Source: an uncultured Christensenella sp.
GTDB taxonomy: Bacteria > Bacillota > Clostridia > Christensenellales > UBA1750
Assembly (NCBI GenBank): GCA_905193155.1
Contig: CAJJNQ010000002.1
Coordinates: forward strand, 1 to 64,000
DNA: 64,000 nucleotides
Reading direction: 5' to 3'
The notes beneath the pieces were generated by a model. The model was not told the DNA's origin. It ran no database searches and saw nothing but the letters and a program-made list of their open reading frames with translations. This document shows, piece after piece, positions 23,433 through 31,975 of this stretch (the first letter of the stretch is position 1; each line of letters opens with the position of its first letter). Made by a program: the position numbers and the translations under genes.

Positions 23433-24647
23433 ATGAACGAAAAACTCCAGAAGCTCTATGACCTGGCGGTTGACGAGTTGACCAACAACATCCTGCCCTG
23501 GTGGATCGAGCACGATGTGGACGAGGAACACGGCGGATTCTACGGCGCAGTGACCAACGACAACGCGCCCGTGCCGCACGCGACCCGCTTCATCACCCTC
23601 AACGCGCGTCTGGTCTGGACCTTCTCGGCGGCTTATCGCGTGATGGGCAATCCCGAATACAAGAAGATGGCGGATCGCGCCTACAACTACTTCATCAAGT
23701 ATTTCTGGGATGACGAATACAACGCCGCCAACAACCGTGTGGACGAGTTCGGCGACCCGGTGAGCAAGCAGCGCTATATCTACGGCGAAGCGTTTGCCAT
23801 CTACGGCCTGTCTGAATATGCTCGGGCCATGGGCTGCAACGAAGCGCTGGAATATGCCCGGAAGCTCGTCGCGTCCCTCGAAAAGCACGTCTACGACCCG
23901 GTTTACAAGGGATATTTCGAGTCCTGCAAGCCGGACTGGACGCACGATCCCTGGACGCGCGGCGTCAACCGCCTGCCCACGGACGAAAAGACCATGAACA
24001 ACCATCTGCATCTGATCGAAGCGTACACCTGCCTGCTGCGTACCGATAAGAGCGATTTCATGCAGAACAAGGTCCGCGAGCATCTTTATGTGATGCTCAA
24101 CAAGATCGTCGATCATGACATTCATCACTACTTTTACTTCCAGGCCCGCGACTGGAAGCCCACTACGCAGGAAATCTCCTTCGGCCACGATATTGAGGGC
24201 ACCTGGCTGATGATGGAGACCGCCGAGGTGCTGGGCGAGCCCGAAGCGATGCGCTATACGAAGGACACCTGCATGAACATGGCGCGCGCTTGCTATGAGC
24301 AGGGATTCCGCAAGGAGGATGGCGCGATGCTCTCTGAGTACGATCCGGTTACCGGTCATTCGTCTCCCTTCCTTTCCTGGTGGGAGCAGAACGAAGCCGT
24401 CGTCGGTTTCCTCAATGCATGGGAAGTTACCGGCGAGGAGAAGTATCTCGACGCGTCGCTCAAGTGCTTTGAGTTTGCTCGCGAGCACTTTGTCGATCAT
24501 GAAAACGGCGGATGGTTCGCACGTTTGTCGCTGGATGGCAAGACGGTGCTTTCTACCGATAAGGTCAACGACTACACCTGCCCTTACCACAACAGCCGCA
24601 TGTGCATGGAGATCATCGAGCGCTACCGCAAGCTGAGCAAAGCATAA
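23433..24647 (+). CDS. Cellobiose 2-epimerase / AGE-family epimerase
   Basis: The protein has 404 residues, normal for the (alpha/alpha)6-barrel AGE family. It contains TMNNHLHLIEAYT, SFGHDIEGTWL, WWEQNEAVVGFLNAW and CPYHNSRMCMEII, which closely match remembered cellobiose 2-epimerase motifs, including the catalytic His pair. Such enzymes convert cellobiose or mannobiose at C2. With the GH3 enzyme and RraA-like protein nearby it points to plant-oligosaccharide use. The exact sugar is inferred. Confidence 0.88.
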   Translation: MNEKLQKLYDLAVDELTNNILPWWIEHDVDEEHGGFYGAVTNDNAPVPHATRFITLNARLVWTFSAAYRVMGNPEYKKMADRAYNYFIKYFWDDEYNAANNRVDEFGDPVSKQRYIYGEAFAIYGLSEYARAMGCNEALEYARKLVASLEKHVYDPVYKGYFESCKPDWTHDPWTRGVNRLPTDEKTMNNHLHLIEAYTCLLRTDKSDFMQNKVREHLYVMLNKIVDHDIHHYFYFQARDWKPTTQEISFGHDIEGTWLMMETAEVLGEPEAMRYTKDTCMNMARACYEQGFRKEDGAMLSEYDPVTGHSSPFLSWWEQNEAVVGFLNAWEVTGEEKYLDASLKCFEFAREHFVDHENGGWFARLSLDGKTVLSTDKVNDYTCPYHNSRMCMEIIERYRKLSKA

Positions 24648-24694
24648 GGGATCGGAGGAAAAGACTCCCATTCAACTTTGTGTTTTAGAGAGTG

Positions 24695-24737
24695 ATTGCC
24701 GTATAAACAAAAAACCTTGTTTATACGGCAATTTTGT
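24695..24737 (+). terminator. Terminator of the PHP-epimerase operon
   Basis: A perfect 16-bp stem, ATTGCCGTATAAACAA and its complement with loop AAAACC, is followed by TTTGTATA. Confidence 0.88.
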
Positions 24738-25130
24738 ATATTCGTCGAGCTGGCACTTCAGCAGAGAAAAGGAGAAAGATAGAGCATGGGTCTCGAAAGT
24801 GATTCATTCTTTTGCAGGAGCAGGTTGCCGAAGCGTTTAGCGCGTTCGGGCAAGCAAGAACAGGGGGGATCAGGTGCTTTCCATCGCTTGGAAAATTTCC
24901 GCACCAACCATCTAAAAAAATACACAAAGGGTTTTTCCGAAAAAAAGTGAAATATGCGGGGTCTTTCGACAGAGGTGAATCGATTCCCTGCCAGCTTACG
25001 ATCAAAACAGTCTGTGCGGAGCCGCTTTTTGCCGGCGGCATCCTCGAGGAATCCTGCAAGCGTCCCTGCGAACATCCATTTGAAGACGAAGAAATTCATT
25101 CCTGCTCACAAGAAGAGCGCTGCCTGCCCA
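24738..25130. other. Poorly coding, A/T-richer stretch
   Basis: Base use is visibly more A/T-rich than the neighbouring genes. Open frames occur on both strands, but none resembles a known protein. The best start is the small frame at 24786. I see no transposase, att site or RNA gene. Confidence 0.5.
24786..24950 (+). CDS. Possible small basic protein (54 residues)
   Basis: AAGGAG lies 11 bases before the ATG. The predicted peptide is rich in Lys and Arg (for example RSRLPKRLARSGKQ and HLKKYTKG) with one Cys. No clear promoter was found and no family is recognised, so it may be chance. Confidence 0.3.
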   Translation: MGLESDSFFCRSRLPKRLARSGKQEQGGSGAFHRLENFRTNHLKKYTKGFSEKK

Positions 25131-25160
25131 TTGAAAGGGGTGTTGAATATATGGTATAGT
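25131..25160 (+). promoter_or_regulatory. Promoter of the small Cys-rich ORF and lipoprotein
   Basis: -35 TTGAAA (25131-25136), an 18-bp spacer and -10 TATAGT (25155-25160) preceded by TGG. Confidence 0.6.
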
Positions 25161-25210
25161 GAATATGGAAAGAATACAGATCTGACAAGCTATGGAGGGG
25201 AGGTAACGCC

Positions 25211-25315
25211 ATGTATTGCTCCTATGGCGACCTGTTTGGTTTCGCGTGTCGGCGGAAATGGTGCGGTTCCCCATTGTGGAAAGGTTGTATTAAAATCATT
25301 TCTGCTGGCGCATGA
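25211..25315 (+). CDS. Candidate small cysteine-rich peptide (34 residues)
   Basis: A very strong ribosome site (GGAGGGGAGGT) lies 6 bases before the ATG, about 45 bases after the likely transcription start. The predicted peptide has four cysteines at 3, 13, 18 and 26, is basic (FACRRKWCG and KGCIK) and carries three aromatic runs. No signal peptide is seen. A lipoprotein gene with its own ribosome site follows at 25375. It could be a leader peptide, a toxin-like peptide or a secreted peptide. Function unknown. Confidence 0.45.
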   Translation: MYCSYGDLFGFACRRKWCGSPLWKGCIKIISAGA

Positions 25316-25374
25316 GCCGGATGGATATCAGTCGGCTTGTGCGCTTTTTAGTAAACTTCTCGGAGGTGTACGCT

Positions 25375-25683
25375 ATGTCATTTGCAAAAAGAATGCGCGG
25401 TATCGCTATCCTGTTTGCCTTGGCTGGCTTTATCTGTGCTTTTTCCGCCTGTTCCGGCAATACGACGCCGCAGAAGCTGTCGGAGTTGGATGAAACCGCA
25501 CTTCTTCAGCGTCTTACAGACTATGAAGTCGTGATTCCTGCGAATCTTGAAATATCGGCAATTCGTGACGCAATTGCCGACCTCGAGGCCGATCCGGACA
25601 GACCCGCACCCGTTGTTGGCTGGATAGAGGCCGCAGATTTTTACGAAGAGCTAAGAAGCATCGTAAAAGAACAGATGAGATGA
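25375..25683 (+). CDS. Small lipoprotein of unknown function
   Basis: The protein has 102 residues from the ATG at 25375, with GGAGGTG before it. The signal peptide ends in lipobox AFSAC, then SGNTT. The mature part is short, acidic and helical (LSELDETALLQRLTDYEV, EISAIRDAIADLEADPDRP). It probably lies on the outer face of the membrane. It shares a promoter with the small Cys-rich frame upstream. Confidence 0.65.
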   Translation: MSFAKRMRGIAILFALAGFICAFSACSGNTTPQKLSELDETALLQRLTDYEVVIPANLEISAIRDAIADLEADPDRPAPVVGWIEAADFYEELRSIVKEQMR

Positions 25684-25706
25684 CGCTCGTGGGGAAAACG
25701 AAAAAT

Positions 25707-25745
25707 AAAAACGGCTGTATCCCTCTGGGATTGCAGCCGTTTTTG
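25707..25745. terminator. Bidirectional terminator
   Basis: AAAAACGGCTGTATCCC pairs with GGGATTGCAGCCGTTTTT and serves the lipoprotein gene and the converging VOC gene. Confidence 0.85.
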
Positions 25746-25755
25746 CCTATAAAAA

Positions 25756-26154
25756 TTACTTCTTGAACATTCCGCGGTCGTCCTTCCACTTGGCAAAGTG
25801 GACGATGTTTCCATCGGGATCGAGGAAGAAATAGGTGCAGTAGCCGTCATCGCGGTAGTTCGGGCCGGAAATGACCTTCACGCCCAGCGCGGCGGTTTCC
25901 TTGACGGCTTCGTCAAAGTCCTCGGGCACCAGCGCGATGTGCTTCCAGCCGATAGCAGGCTCTTTCGCGTCAATATCATGATCCTTCATCGGGACCATGA
26001 TCTCCAGCAGGATCTTGTCGGGCGATTCCACGAAGTAATTGCCCGCGTTGCCCACGGAGTGAAGGGTGAAGCCGAAGTTGTTGATGTACCAGTCCGCCAG
26101 GACTTTAGGATCTCTGGCGCAGATGCCGATGTGGTCGATGCCGAGCATTTTCAT
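25756..26154 (-). CDS. VOC-family (glyoxalase-like) metalloprotein
   Basis: The protein has 132 residues and one vicinal-oxygen-chelate domain. The first half has IDHIGICARDPKVLADWYINNFGF and the second has KHIALVPEDFDEAV and YFFLDPDGNIVHF. The His and Glu positions fit a metal centre, but the substrate is unknown. Its ATG overlaps the rnr stop by 4 bases (ATGA), so it is co-translated with RNase R. Confidence 0.85.
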   Translation of the reverse strand: MKMLGIDHIGICARDPKVLADWYINNFGFTLHSVGNAGNYFVESPDKILLEIMVPMKDHDIDAKEPAIGWKHIALVPEDFDEAVKETAALGVKVISGPNYRDDGYCTYFFLDPDGNIVHFAKWKDDRGMFKK

Positions 26155-28295
26155 TTGCGTTTACCCCCTGAAAAATGTTTTTCCTCAGTATACCCCGCGG
26201 GGCGGTCCTCGTCAACTGCGAAATCAACGCGGCGCGTGGAAACGTCGGCTGAAGTCACGACGATTTTGATCGGGTCGCCCAGGCGGTATTGCTTGTGGGT
26301 GCGCTCACCCAGCAGCAGATAGCTGTTTTCAACAAAGGTATAGTGATCGTCGTCCATGGTAGAGACGTGGATCAGACCTTCGACCGTGTTGGGCAGTTCG
26401 ACGAACAGGCCGAAGCCTGTCACCGAGGAAATTACGCCCGCGCTCTTTTCACCGATGTGTCCCTGCATGAACTGCGCCTTCTTCAGGTCGTCCACGTCGC
26501 GCTCGGCCTCCATCGCCTGACGCTCCTTTTCGGAGCAGTGCACGGCACATTCCTGTGTGCGGGAAGCCAGCCTTGCCAGATCGCCGCCTTCAAAGAAGGT
26601 GTGCAGCGCGCGATGCACCGTAAGGTCGGGATAGCGGCGGATGGGGGAGGTGAAGTGGCAGTAGTCCGGCGCGGCCAGGCCGAAGTGCCCCAGCGGCTGG
26701 GGAGCATAGCGCGCCTTTTGCAGCGAACGCAGCATCAGGCGGGAGATGATGTCCTGCTCCGGCGTGCCGCGGGAAGCATCCAGCACCGCCTGCAAGGCCT
26801 TGGGGGAGACTTTATCACCCTTGAGTCCCTTGATGGGGTAGCCGAGGTTCGTCAAGAACGTTGCAAACGTGTGCAGCTTTTCGGGATCGGGATCCTCGTG
26901 CACGCGGTAGAGAATGGGCAGCTTTTTCTCTTTGGCAAAGCGCGCCACGCACTCATTGGCTTTGAGCATGAATTCCTCGATCAGTTCGTTGGCGGGGCCG
27001 TGTTCTTCGCGCTCGATGGAGGTCGGTATGCCGCGCTCGTCCAGCGTGATGACCGCCTCGTCAATATCCAGATCCAGCGCGCCGCGCTCAAAACGCGCCG
27101 CACGCATCTTCTTCGCCACATCGTTCATGCTGCGCAGCGTCTGCGCCAGTTCCGGCGTAAAGCCGGCTTCGTCACCCTCGGTCAGCAGGCGCGATACATC
27201 ATCGTAGACCAGCCGCGCGTGGGAATGAATCACCGACGGGAACACCTTGTAGGACAGCACCTGTACATCGTCGTTCAGCTCCATCATGCAGCTCATCGTC
27301 AGACGATCCACGTCCGGGTTCAGCGAACAGAGCCCGTTGGACAGCGCTTCGGGCAGCATCGGCAGCACACGGTCGAGCAGATAGACCGATGTGCCGCGCT
27401 TATAGGCCTCGCGGTCCAGCGCGGAGCCGGGCGTGACATAATGGCTCACATCTGCGATGTGAACGCCGAGCGTCCAGCCGGACTCGGTCTTTTCCAGCGA
27501 AACCGCATCGTCGAAGTCCTTGGCGGTTGCACCATCGATGGTGAAGGTGAGGGTTCCGCGCAGATCGACGCGGCCGGGAATATCCTTGGGATCGACTTCC
27601 TGCGGCAGCGCGGCGGCTGCGGCCAGCACGTTCTGCGGGAATTCCTCGTCCAGCTTGTGCTGACGGATCAGGGACTTGACGTCGGTGCCGATGTCGTCCT
27701 TGTTGCCCAGCACTTCGATCACGCGGCCGCGCGGGCCTCTGCCTCCCTTACCCCACTGCGTCACGCGCACGACGACCTTATCGTCGTTCTTCGCGCCGCT
27801 GCGGTCGTCACGGGAAACATAAACGTCGGAGGCGATGCGGCGCTCGTCCGGCACCACATAGGCCGCCGGACCGTCGGTTTCAAACGTGCCCACGATCACA
27901 TCATTGGCGTGGGTCAGCACGCGGACGACTTCGCCCTCACGGCGTTCGGCATTGACGATGCGCACAAAAAGCGTATCGCCGTGCAGCGCGCCGTTCATCG
28001 CGTCCGCGGGAATGAATACATCCTGTACATCCTCTTTTTCGGGAATCAAAAAGCCAAAGCCGCGCGCATTTCCCTGAAGCCGTCCGCGCAGCAGTCCCAG
28101 CGTTTCGGGCAGAGCGTAGCGCTCCTTGCGGGTCTTAAACAGGCGGCCTTCTTCCGCCATGGCTTCCAGCAGCTGATAGGCCTCGGCCGGGCGGACATGG
28201 GTCAGTTCCGCCATTTGCTCCGAAGTGCGCGGGCCGCGTTCGGCCAGCAGCGCTTCCGCCTGATCCTTCCATTCCATAATTTTCTGTGCATCCAT
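26151..28295 (-). CDS. rnr: Ribonuclease R
   Basis: The protein has 714 residues, normal length. The order is an N-terminal helix-turn-helix-like part, cold-shock domains (GNARGFGFLIPEKEDVQDVFI), and the RNB catalytic domain with the acidic cluster TAKDFDDAVSLE (about 253-265). A C-terminal S1 domain (GVISSVTGFGLFVELPNTVEG) follows. It degrades structured RNA 3' to 5' and works with trans-translation. No smpB or ssrA is next to it here. Confidence 0.95.
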   Translation of the reverse strand: MDAQKIMEWKDQAEALLAERGPRTSEQMAELTHVRPAEAYQLLEAMAEEGRLFKTRKERYALPETLGLLRGRLQGNARGFGFLIPEKEDVQDVFIPADAMNGALHGDTLFVRIVNAERREGEVVRVLTHANDVIVGTFETDGPAAYVVPDERRIASDVYVSRDDRSGAKNDDKVVVRVTQWGKGGRGPRGRVIEVLGNKDDIGTDVKSLIRQHKLDEEFPQNVLAAAAALPQEVDPKDIPGRVDLRGTLTFTIDGATAKDFDDAVSLEKTESGWTLGVHIADVSHYVTPGSALDREAYKRGTSVYLLDRVLPMLPEALSNGLCSLNPDVDRLTMSCMMELNDDVQVLSYKVFPSVIHSHARLVYDDVSRLLTEGDEAGFTPELAQTLRSMNDVAKKMRAARFERGALDLDIDEAVITLDERGIPTSIEREEHGPANELIEEFMLKANECVARFAKEKKLPILYRVHEDPDPEKLHTFATFLTNLGYPIKGLKGDKVSPKALQAVLDASRGTPEQDIISRLMLRSLQKARYAPQPLGHFGLAAPDYCHFTSPIRRYPDLTVHRALHTFFEGGDLARLASRTQECAVHCSEKERQAMEAERDVDDLKKAQFMQGHIGEKSAGVISSVTGFGLFVELPNTVEGLIHVSTMDDDHYTFVENSYLLLGERTHKQYRLGDPIKIVVTSADVSTRRVDFAVDEDRPAGYTEEKHFSGGKRK

Positions 28296-28329
28296 CTTTT
28301 CTGTCTACTCTCCCGTTTATTCTGCCCTA

Positions 28330-28335
28330 AGTATA
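28330..28335 (-). promoter_or_regulatory. Possible extended -10 of rnr
   Basis: The minus strand has TGC directly before TATACT. A -35 is weak. Confidence 0.35.
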
Positions 28336-28372
28336 GCACAGCTGCGGGCGGAAAAACCATTTTTCCAAAAAG

Positions 28373-28406
28373 AAAACAGAGCGGAGGAGAAAATCCACCG
28401 CTCTGT
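28373..28406 (-). terminator. Terminator of secG
   Basis: ACAGAGCGG pairs with CCGCTCTGT and, on the minus strand, is followed by TTTTCTTTTT. Confidence 0.85.
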
Positions 28407-28424
28407 AATGCGTCTTGGTCGTTT

Positions 28425-28676
28425 TTAGCCGGCAAAGCGCTGCAGGATGAGCAGCACCAGGCACAGCACCATGAACACCGCACCGGTAATTTTGGTCAGC
28501 AGTTCCAGCTTGCCTTCGTAGCTGGCGGCCTTCTTCTTGCCGAAGAAGGTTTCCGCACCGCCGGCGATGGAACCGGAAAGACCGGTCGCCTTGCTCTGCT
28601 GCATGAGCACCAGCACAATCAGACCCAGGCAATCAATAGCCAGGATGACGCTGAGAATGATGCGAATCACATTCAT
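28425..28676 (-). CDS. secG: Protein translocase subunit SecG
   Basis: The protein has 83 residues. Two membrane helices flank the SecG signature VLMQQSKATGLSGSIAGGAE. It assists SecYE in export. The start at 28676 has GGGAGG 10 bases before it. It is transcribed alone, upstream of rnr, an order common in Firmicutes. Confidence 0.93.
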   Translation of the reverse strand: MNVIRIILSVILAIDCLGLIVLVLMQQSKATGLSGSIAGGAETFFGKKKAASYEGKLELLTKITGAVFMVLCLVLLILQRFAG

Positions 28677-28735
28677 CTTGAAATAACCTCCCAAACGCTT
28701 CATGCAACGGAACCGGGTTTCGTCACAGCACTAGA

Positions 28736-28764
28736 AATATATCACATTTCGGCGCGCTTTGCAA
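28736..28764 (-). promoter_or_regulatory. Promoter of secG
   Basis: On the minus strand, -35 TTGCAA (28759-28764), a 17-bp spacer and -10 TATATT (28736-28741), with TGA before the -10. Confidence 0.65.
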
Positions 28765-28837
28765 GCCCTTTTCACGCAAAAAGCCTGTTTCACGCGGGAA
28801 AGTGAACCGGCGGCGGGGAAGGTGCATAGGGTTTACC

Positions 28838-29806
28838 TTATGCCCACCACATGGCGCCCTTGTCCTCGAACATCATGACGTCCTTCAGGAACGCGATGGC
28901 CTTCTGCAGACCCTCGTTGGGGGTCATCAGGCTGTCCTCATGCTCGATGGAGATCGCATCGTCGTAGCCGACCATGCGCAGCGCACTCATCATGTCCTTC
29001 CAGACCTGGTAATCGTGGCCGTAGCCGACGGAGCGGAAGATCCAGGAGCGATGGATTTCATCACCATAGTGCTTGGTGTCGAGCACGCCGTGGGTCTTGG
29101 TGTTGATCTCGTCGATCTTGGTATCCTTGGCATGGAAGAAGTAAATCGCCTTGCCCAGGTAGCGGATGGCATAGACGGGATCAATGCCCTGCCAGAACAG
29201 GTGAGAGGGATCGAAGTTTGCACCGATCAGATCGGAGCCGACCTGGTTGCGCAGCTTCATCAGCGTTTCGGGATTATAGACGCAGAAGCCGGGGTGCATT
29301 TCATAGGCGATCTTCTGGATGCCGTGCTCGGCGGACCAGGCGGTCATCTTCTTCCAGTAGGGCACGAGTACTTCGTTCCACTGGTACTCCACAATGTTGG
29401 AAAAATCGTCCGGCCAGGGGCAGGTAACCCAGTTGGGGGTCTTGTCCTCCGGGCAGCCGCCGGGGCAGCCGGAGAAAGTGATCACGCGGGTTACGCCCAG
29501 CTTTTCCGCCAGCAGAACGGTGTTGACATAGTCGTCATGGAAAACCTTCGCCACGGCGGGATCGGGGTGCACCGCGTTGCCGTGGGTGGAAAGAGCGGCG
29601 ATTTCCAGACCATGCTTTTCGATGGTGTTGCGGAATTCTTCGATCTTCTTGTCATCCTTGAGCAGCTCGGCAGGGTTGCAGTGCGCCTTGCCGGGGAAGC
29701 CGCCCGCACCGATTTCAATGGCCTGAACGCCGGAATCCTTCAGATATTTGCAGGCGTCGTCCAGGCTTCTGTCCGCAAGCAGAACCGCAAAAACAGAAAG
29801 CTTCAT
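28838..29806 (-). CDS. Sugar phosphate isomerase/epimerase (AP endonuclease 2 TIM barrel)
   Basis: The protein has 322 residues. I chose the ATG at 29806 because GGAGG lies 10 bases before it; the ATG at 29815 would leave no spacing. A xylose-isomerase-like TIM barrel with metal ligands is visible in YEMHPGFCVYN, ANFDPSHLFWQG, HAKDTK and IEHED. It probably converts a sugar or inositol-type compound. The substrate is unknown. It shares an operator-like element with the RraA/PHP promoter region. Confidence 0.85.
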   Translation of the reverse strand: MKLSVFAVLLADRSLDDACKYLKDSGVQAIEIGAGGFPGKAHCNPAELLKDDKKIEEFRNTIEKHGLEIAALSTHGNAVHPDPAVAKVFHDDYVNTVLLAEKLGVTRVITFSGCPGGCPEDKTPNWVTCPWPDDFSNIVEYQWNEVLVPYWKKMTAWSAEHGIQKIAYEMHPGFCVYNPETLMKLRNQVGSDLIGANFDPSHLFWQGIDPVYAIRYLGKAIYFFHAKDTKIDEINTKTHGVLDTKHYGDEIHRSWIFRSVGYGHDYQVWKDMMSALRMVGYDDAISIEHEDSLMTPNEGLQKAIAFLKDVMMFEDKGAMWWA

Positions 29807-29855
29807 TTGGGTCATTCCTCCGTTTCACAGCATGGTATGCCATGCTCTTTTTCAT

Positions 29856-29884
29856 ATTATACAATCCTTTGTGAAAAAATTCAA
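29856..29884 (-). promoter_or_regulatory. Promoter of the sugar isomerase gene
   Basis: On the minus strand, -35 TTGAAT (29879-29884), a 17-bp spacer and consensus -10 TATAAT (29856-29861). Confidence 0.7.
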
Positions 29885-29885
29885 T
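29861..29885. promoter_or_regulatory. Candidate operator, second copy of the 22526-22550 element
   Basis: It begins ACAAT and ends AAAAATTCAAT, and matches the first copy at 20 of 25 positions without gaps. It covers the spacer and -35 of the minus-strand promoter and the -35 of the plus-strand promoter. Confidence 0.55.
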
Positions 29886-29897
29886 CTGTGATATACT
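29869..29897 (+). promoter_or_regulatory. Promoter of the M42 peptidase operon
   Basis: -35 TTGTGA (29869-29874), a 17-bp spacer and -10 TATACT (29892-29897), overlapping the divergent promoter. Confidence 0.6.
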
Positions 29898-29930
29898 GAG
29901 GAAAATCTCGGATCAGAAGGAGGTTTCCGG

Positions 29931-30962
29931 ATGGATATTGCGGCATTTTTGCAGGAAATCTGCGCGATGCCCGGTCACTCGGGCATGGAGAGCGCGGTTG
30001 CCTGCCGCGTCGCGGAGGAGTTTTCTAAATATTCCGGCGACGTTTGCATCGATAAATTGGGAAATGTGCGCGCTGTGATGGGCGACCACGGCCCGACGGT
30101 GCTGGTCTGCGCCCACATGGACGAGGTGGGCATGATCGTCACCGGCATTGAAGACAACGGCTTTCTGCGCATCTGGCAGATGGGCGGCATCGACCCGCGC
30201 ATTTTGCCGGGGAGCGAGGTGACGGTGTTCGGGCGGGAAAAGCTCTACGGCGTGATCGGCGCAAAGCCCCCGCATTTGAACAACGGCCCGCTCAAGGCAG
30301 CGGGGCTTTCCGATTTGGCGGTGGACGTGGGGCTGCCGAAGGAAAAGGTGGAGCAGCTCGTGCGCGTGGGCGACCCCATTGCCTTTCGCGTGCCAATGAC
30401 GCAGCTGATGAACAACCGCGCGGCCTACAAGACCTTTGACGACCGCGCCTGTGTGACATCGATGCTCGTGGCGATGGAGGCACTCTCCCGCGTGAAGCTC
30501 AACTGCCGCGTGGTGTTCTGCGCAACCACGCAGGAAGAGGTCGGATCTCGCGGGGCGAAGATCGCTGCCTGGGACGTCGATCCCGATCTGGCCGTGGCCT
30601 TTGACGTTTGCCATGCCGATCAGCCCGGCGCGGACCCGTGGGACACCATGCCCATCGACAAGGTCGGCCTGGGACTCGGCCCCACCATTCACCCCGCGAT
30701 GTTCCGGCGGATGCGTGATACGGCAGACGCGCTGCATGTCGATATTCAGCTCGACCCCTCTGCGGGGACGACCTATACCGATGCGGACAACGTGTTTGAA
30801 ACCCGCATGGGCGTGCCCACGGCGCTGCTGTCGCTGCCACTGACCTATATGCACACGATGGTCGAGACCATCAGCCTGACCGCCTGCGAAGAGGCCGGCC
30901 GGCTGCTGACCGGCTTCCTGACGCGCATCGATGAAAAATGGGAGGAATGGCTATGCTTCTGA
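29931..30962 (+). CDS. M42-family aminopeptidase, first of three paralogues
   Basis: The protein has 343 residues with AGAAGGAGG before the ATG. M42 motifs are CAHMDEVGMI (metal His and Asp), FDDRACVTSM, the catalytic TTQEEVGSRGA and a late HTMVE metal region. Family members form large dodecameric cages that trim peptides. It overlaps the next paralogue by 10 bases. Several segments differ from the other two, so substrate range probably differs. Confidence 0.9.
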   Translation: MDIAAFLQEICAMPGHSGMESAVACRVAEEFSKYSGDVCIDKLGNVRAVMGDHGPTVLVCAHMDEVGMIVTGIEDNGFLRIWQMGGIDPRILPGSEVTVFGREKLYGVIGAKPPHLNNGPLKAAGLSDLAVDVGLPKEKVEQLVRVGDPIAFRVPMTQLMNNRAAYKTFDDRACVTSMLVAMEALSRVKLNCRVVFCATTQEEVGSRGAKIAAWDVDPDLAVAFDVCHADQPGADPWDTMPIDKVGLGLGPTIHPAMFRRMRDTADALHVDIQLDPSAGTTYTDADNVFETRMGVPTALLSLPLTYMHTMVETISLTACEEAGRLLTGFLTRIDEKWEEWLCF

Positions 30963-31975
30963 AAGAGCTGACCGCGCTGCGCGGCGTTTCCGGCGACGAA
31001 GGGGAAGTGCGCAGTTTTATCGTCGATCAGGCCGCGCCCTGGTGCGACGAGATCAAGGTGGACAACATGGGCAGCGTCATTGCGTGGAAGCACAGCAAAA
31101 CCGAAGGCGCACCCATCGTAATGATCGATGCACACATGGACGAAGTAGGCTTCCTCGTGCAGTATATCCGCGATGACGGCATGATCCGCTATCTGCCGGT
31201 GGGCGGCGTGGACGCGGCGGTTTGCGTCTCCAAGCGCGTGCGTATCGGCAAAAACGCTGTGCCGGGCGTGATCGGCTACAAGGCGGTGCATCTGCAGGAG
31301 GCGGGCGAGCGCAGCCAGGCCTTGAAGCACAGCCAGCTGTTGATCGACATCGGCGCAAAGGACAAAAAAGACGCTCTGACCAAGGTCAAGGTGGGCGACT
31401 ACATCACGTTTGATTCTGATTTTGTAGAGTTTGGCGAAGGGCTGGTCAAGAGCCGCGCGCTGGACGATCGCGTCGGCTGTGCGGTGATGCTGGAGCTGAT
31501 GAAGCACGAATATCCCTGCAACGTGGCGTTCTGCTTTACCGTTCAGGAGGAAATCGGTCTGCGCGGCGCAAAGGCGGCGGCCTTCCGCGTGCAGCCGGAC
31601 TGCGCGCTGGCGCTGGAGGGCACTACCGCCAACGATACCACCGGCGCAAGGGCGCACGAGGAGATCTGCTCGCTGCACAAGGGGCCGTCCATCAGCTTTA
31701 TGGATAAATCCCAGATCGTCAACCCTGCGCTGTTTGACAGGATGCGCGCGCTGGCGAAGGAGAAGAACATCCCCTGGCAGCTCAAGCGCGGCGTGGCGGG
31801 CGGCAACGATGCGGGCAGCATCCAGCGCGCCGCCTGCGGGTGCGCGACGGTGACGCTGTCGGTGCCCTGCCGTTATATTCACAGCCCGTCCTCAGTCTGC
31901 GCGACGGAGGATGTGGAAAATCTTTACCGCCTGGTCAAGGCTTTTCTGGATGAAGGAGGAAAATTCGGATGCTGA
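30953..31975 (+). CDS. M42-family aminopeptidase, second of three paralogues
   Basis: The protein has 340 residues from the ATG at 30953, with GGGAGG 7 bases before it. It has DAHMDEVGFLVQYI, LDDRVGCAVMLELM, TVQEEIGLRGAKAAAF and YIHSPSSVCATED. It overlaps its neighbours by 10 and 7 bases. The pattern LALEGTTANDT, with Glu in place of the usual Asp, marks it off from the third copy. Confidence 0.9.
   Translation: MLLKELTALRGVSGDEGEVRSFIVDQAAPWCDEIKVDNMGSVIAWKHSKTEGAPIVMIDAHMDEVGFLVQYIRDDGMIRYLPVGGVDAAVCVSKRVRIGKNAVPGVIGYKAVHLQEAGERSQALKHSQLLIDIGAKDKKDALTKVKVGDYITFDSDFVEFGEGLVKSRALDDRVGCAVMLELMKHEYPCNVAFCFTVQEEIGLRGAKAAAFRVQPDCALALEGTTANDTTGARAHEEICSLHKGPSISFMDKSQIVNPALFDRMRALAKEKNIPWQLKRGVAGGNDAGSIQRAACGCATVTLSVPCRYIHSPSSVCATEDVENLYRLVKAFLDEGGKFGC

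Noticed and set aside
24812..25159. A 115-codon plus-strand frame and a 113-codon minus-strand frame in the A/T-rich stretch
   Set aside because: Neither has a convincing start, ribosome site or family resemblance, and they overlap each other.
26289..28805. An 838-codon plus-strand frame over rnr and secG
   Set aside because: It is antisense to intact RNase R and SecG, with no recognisable domain.
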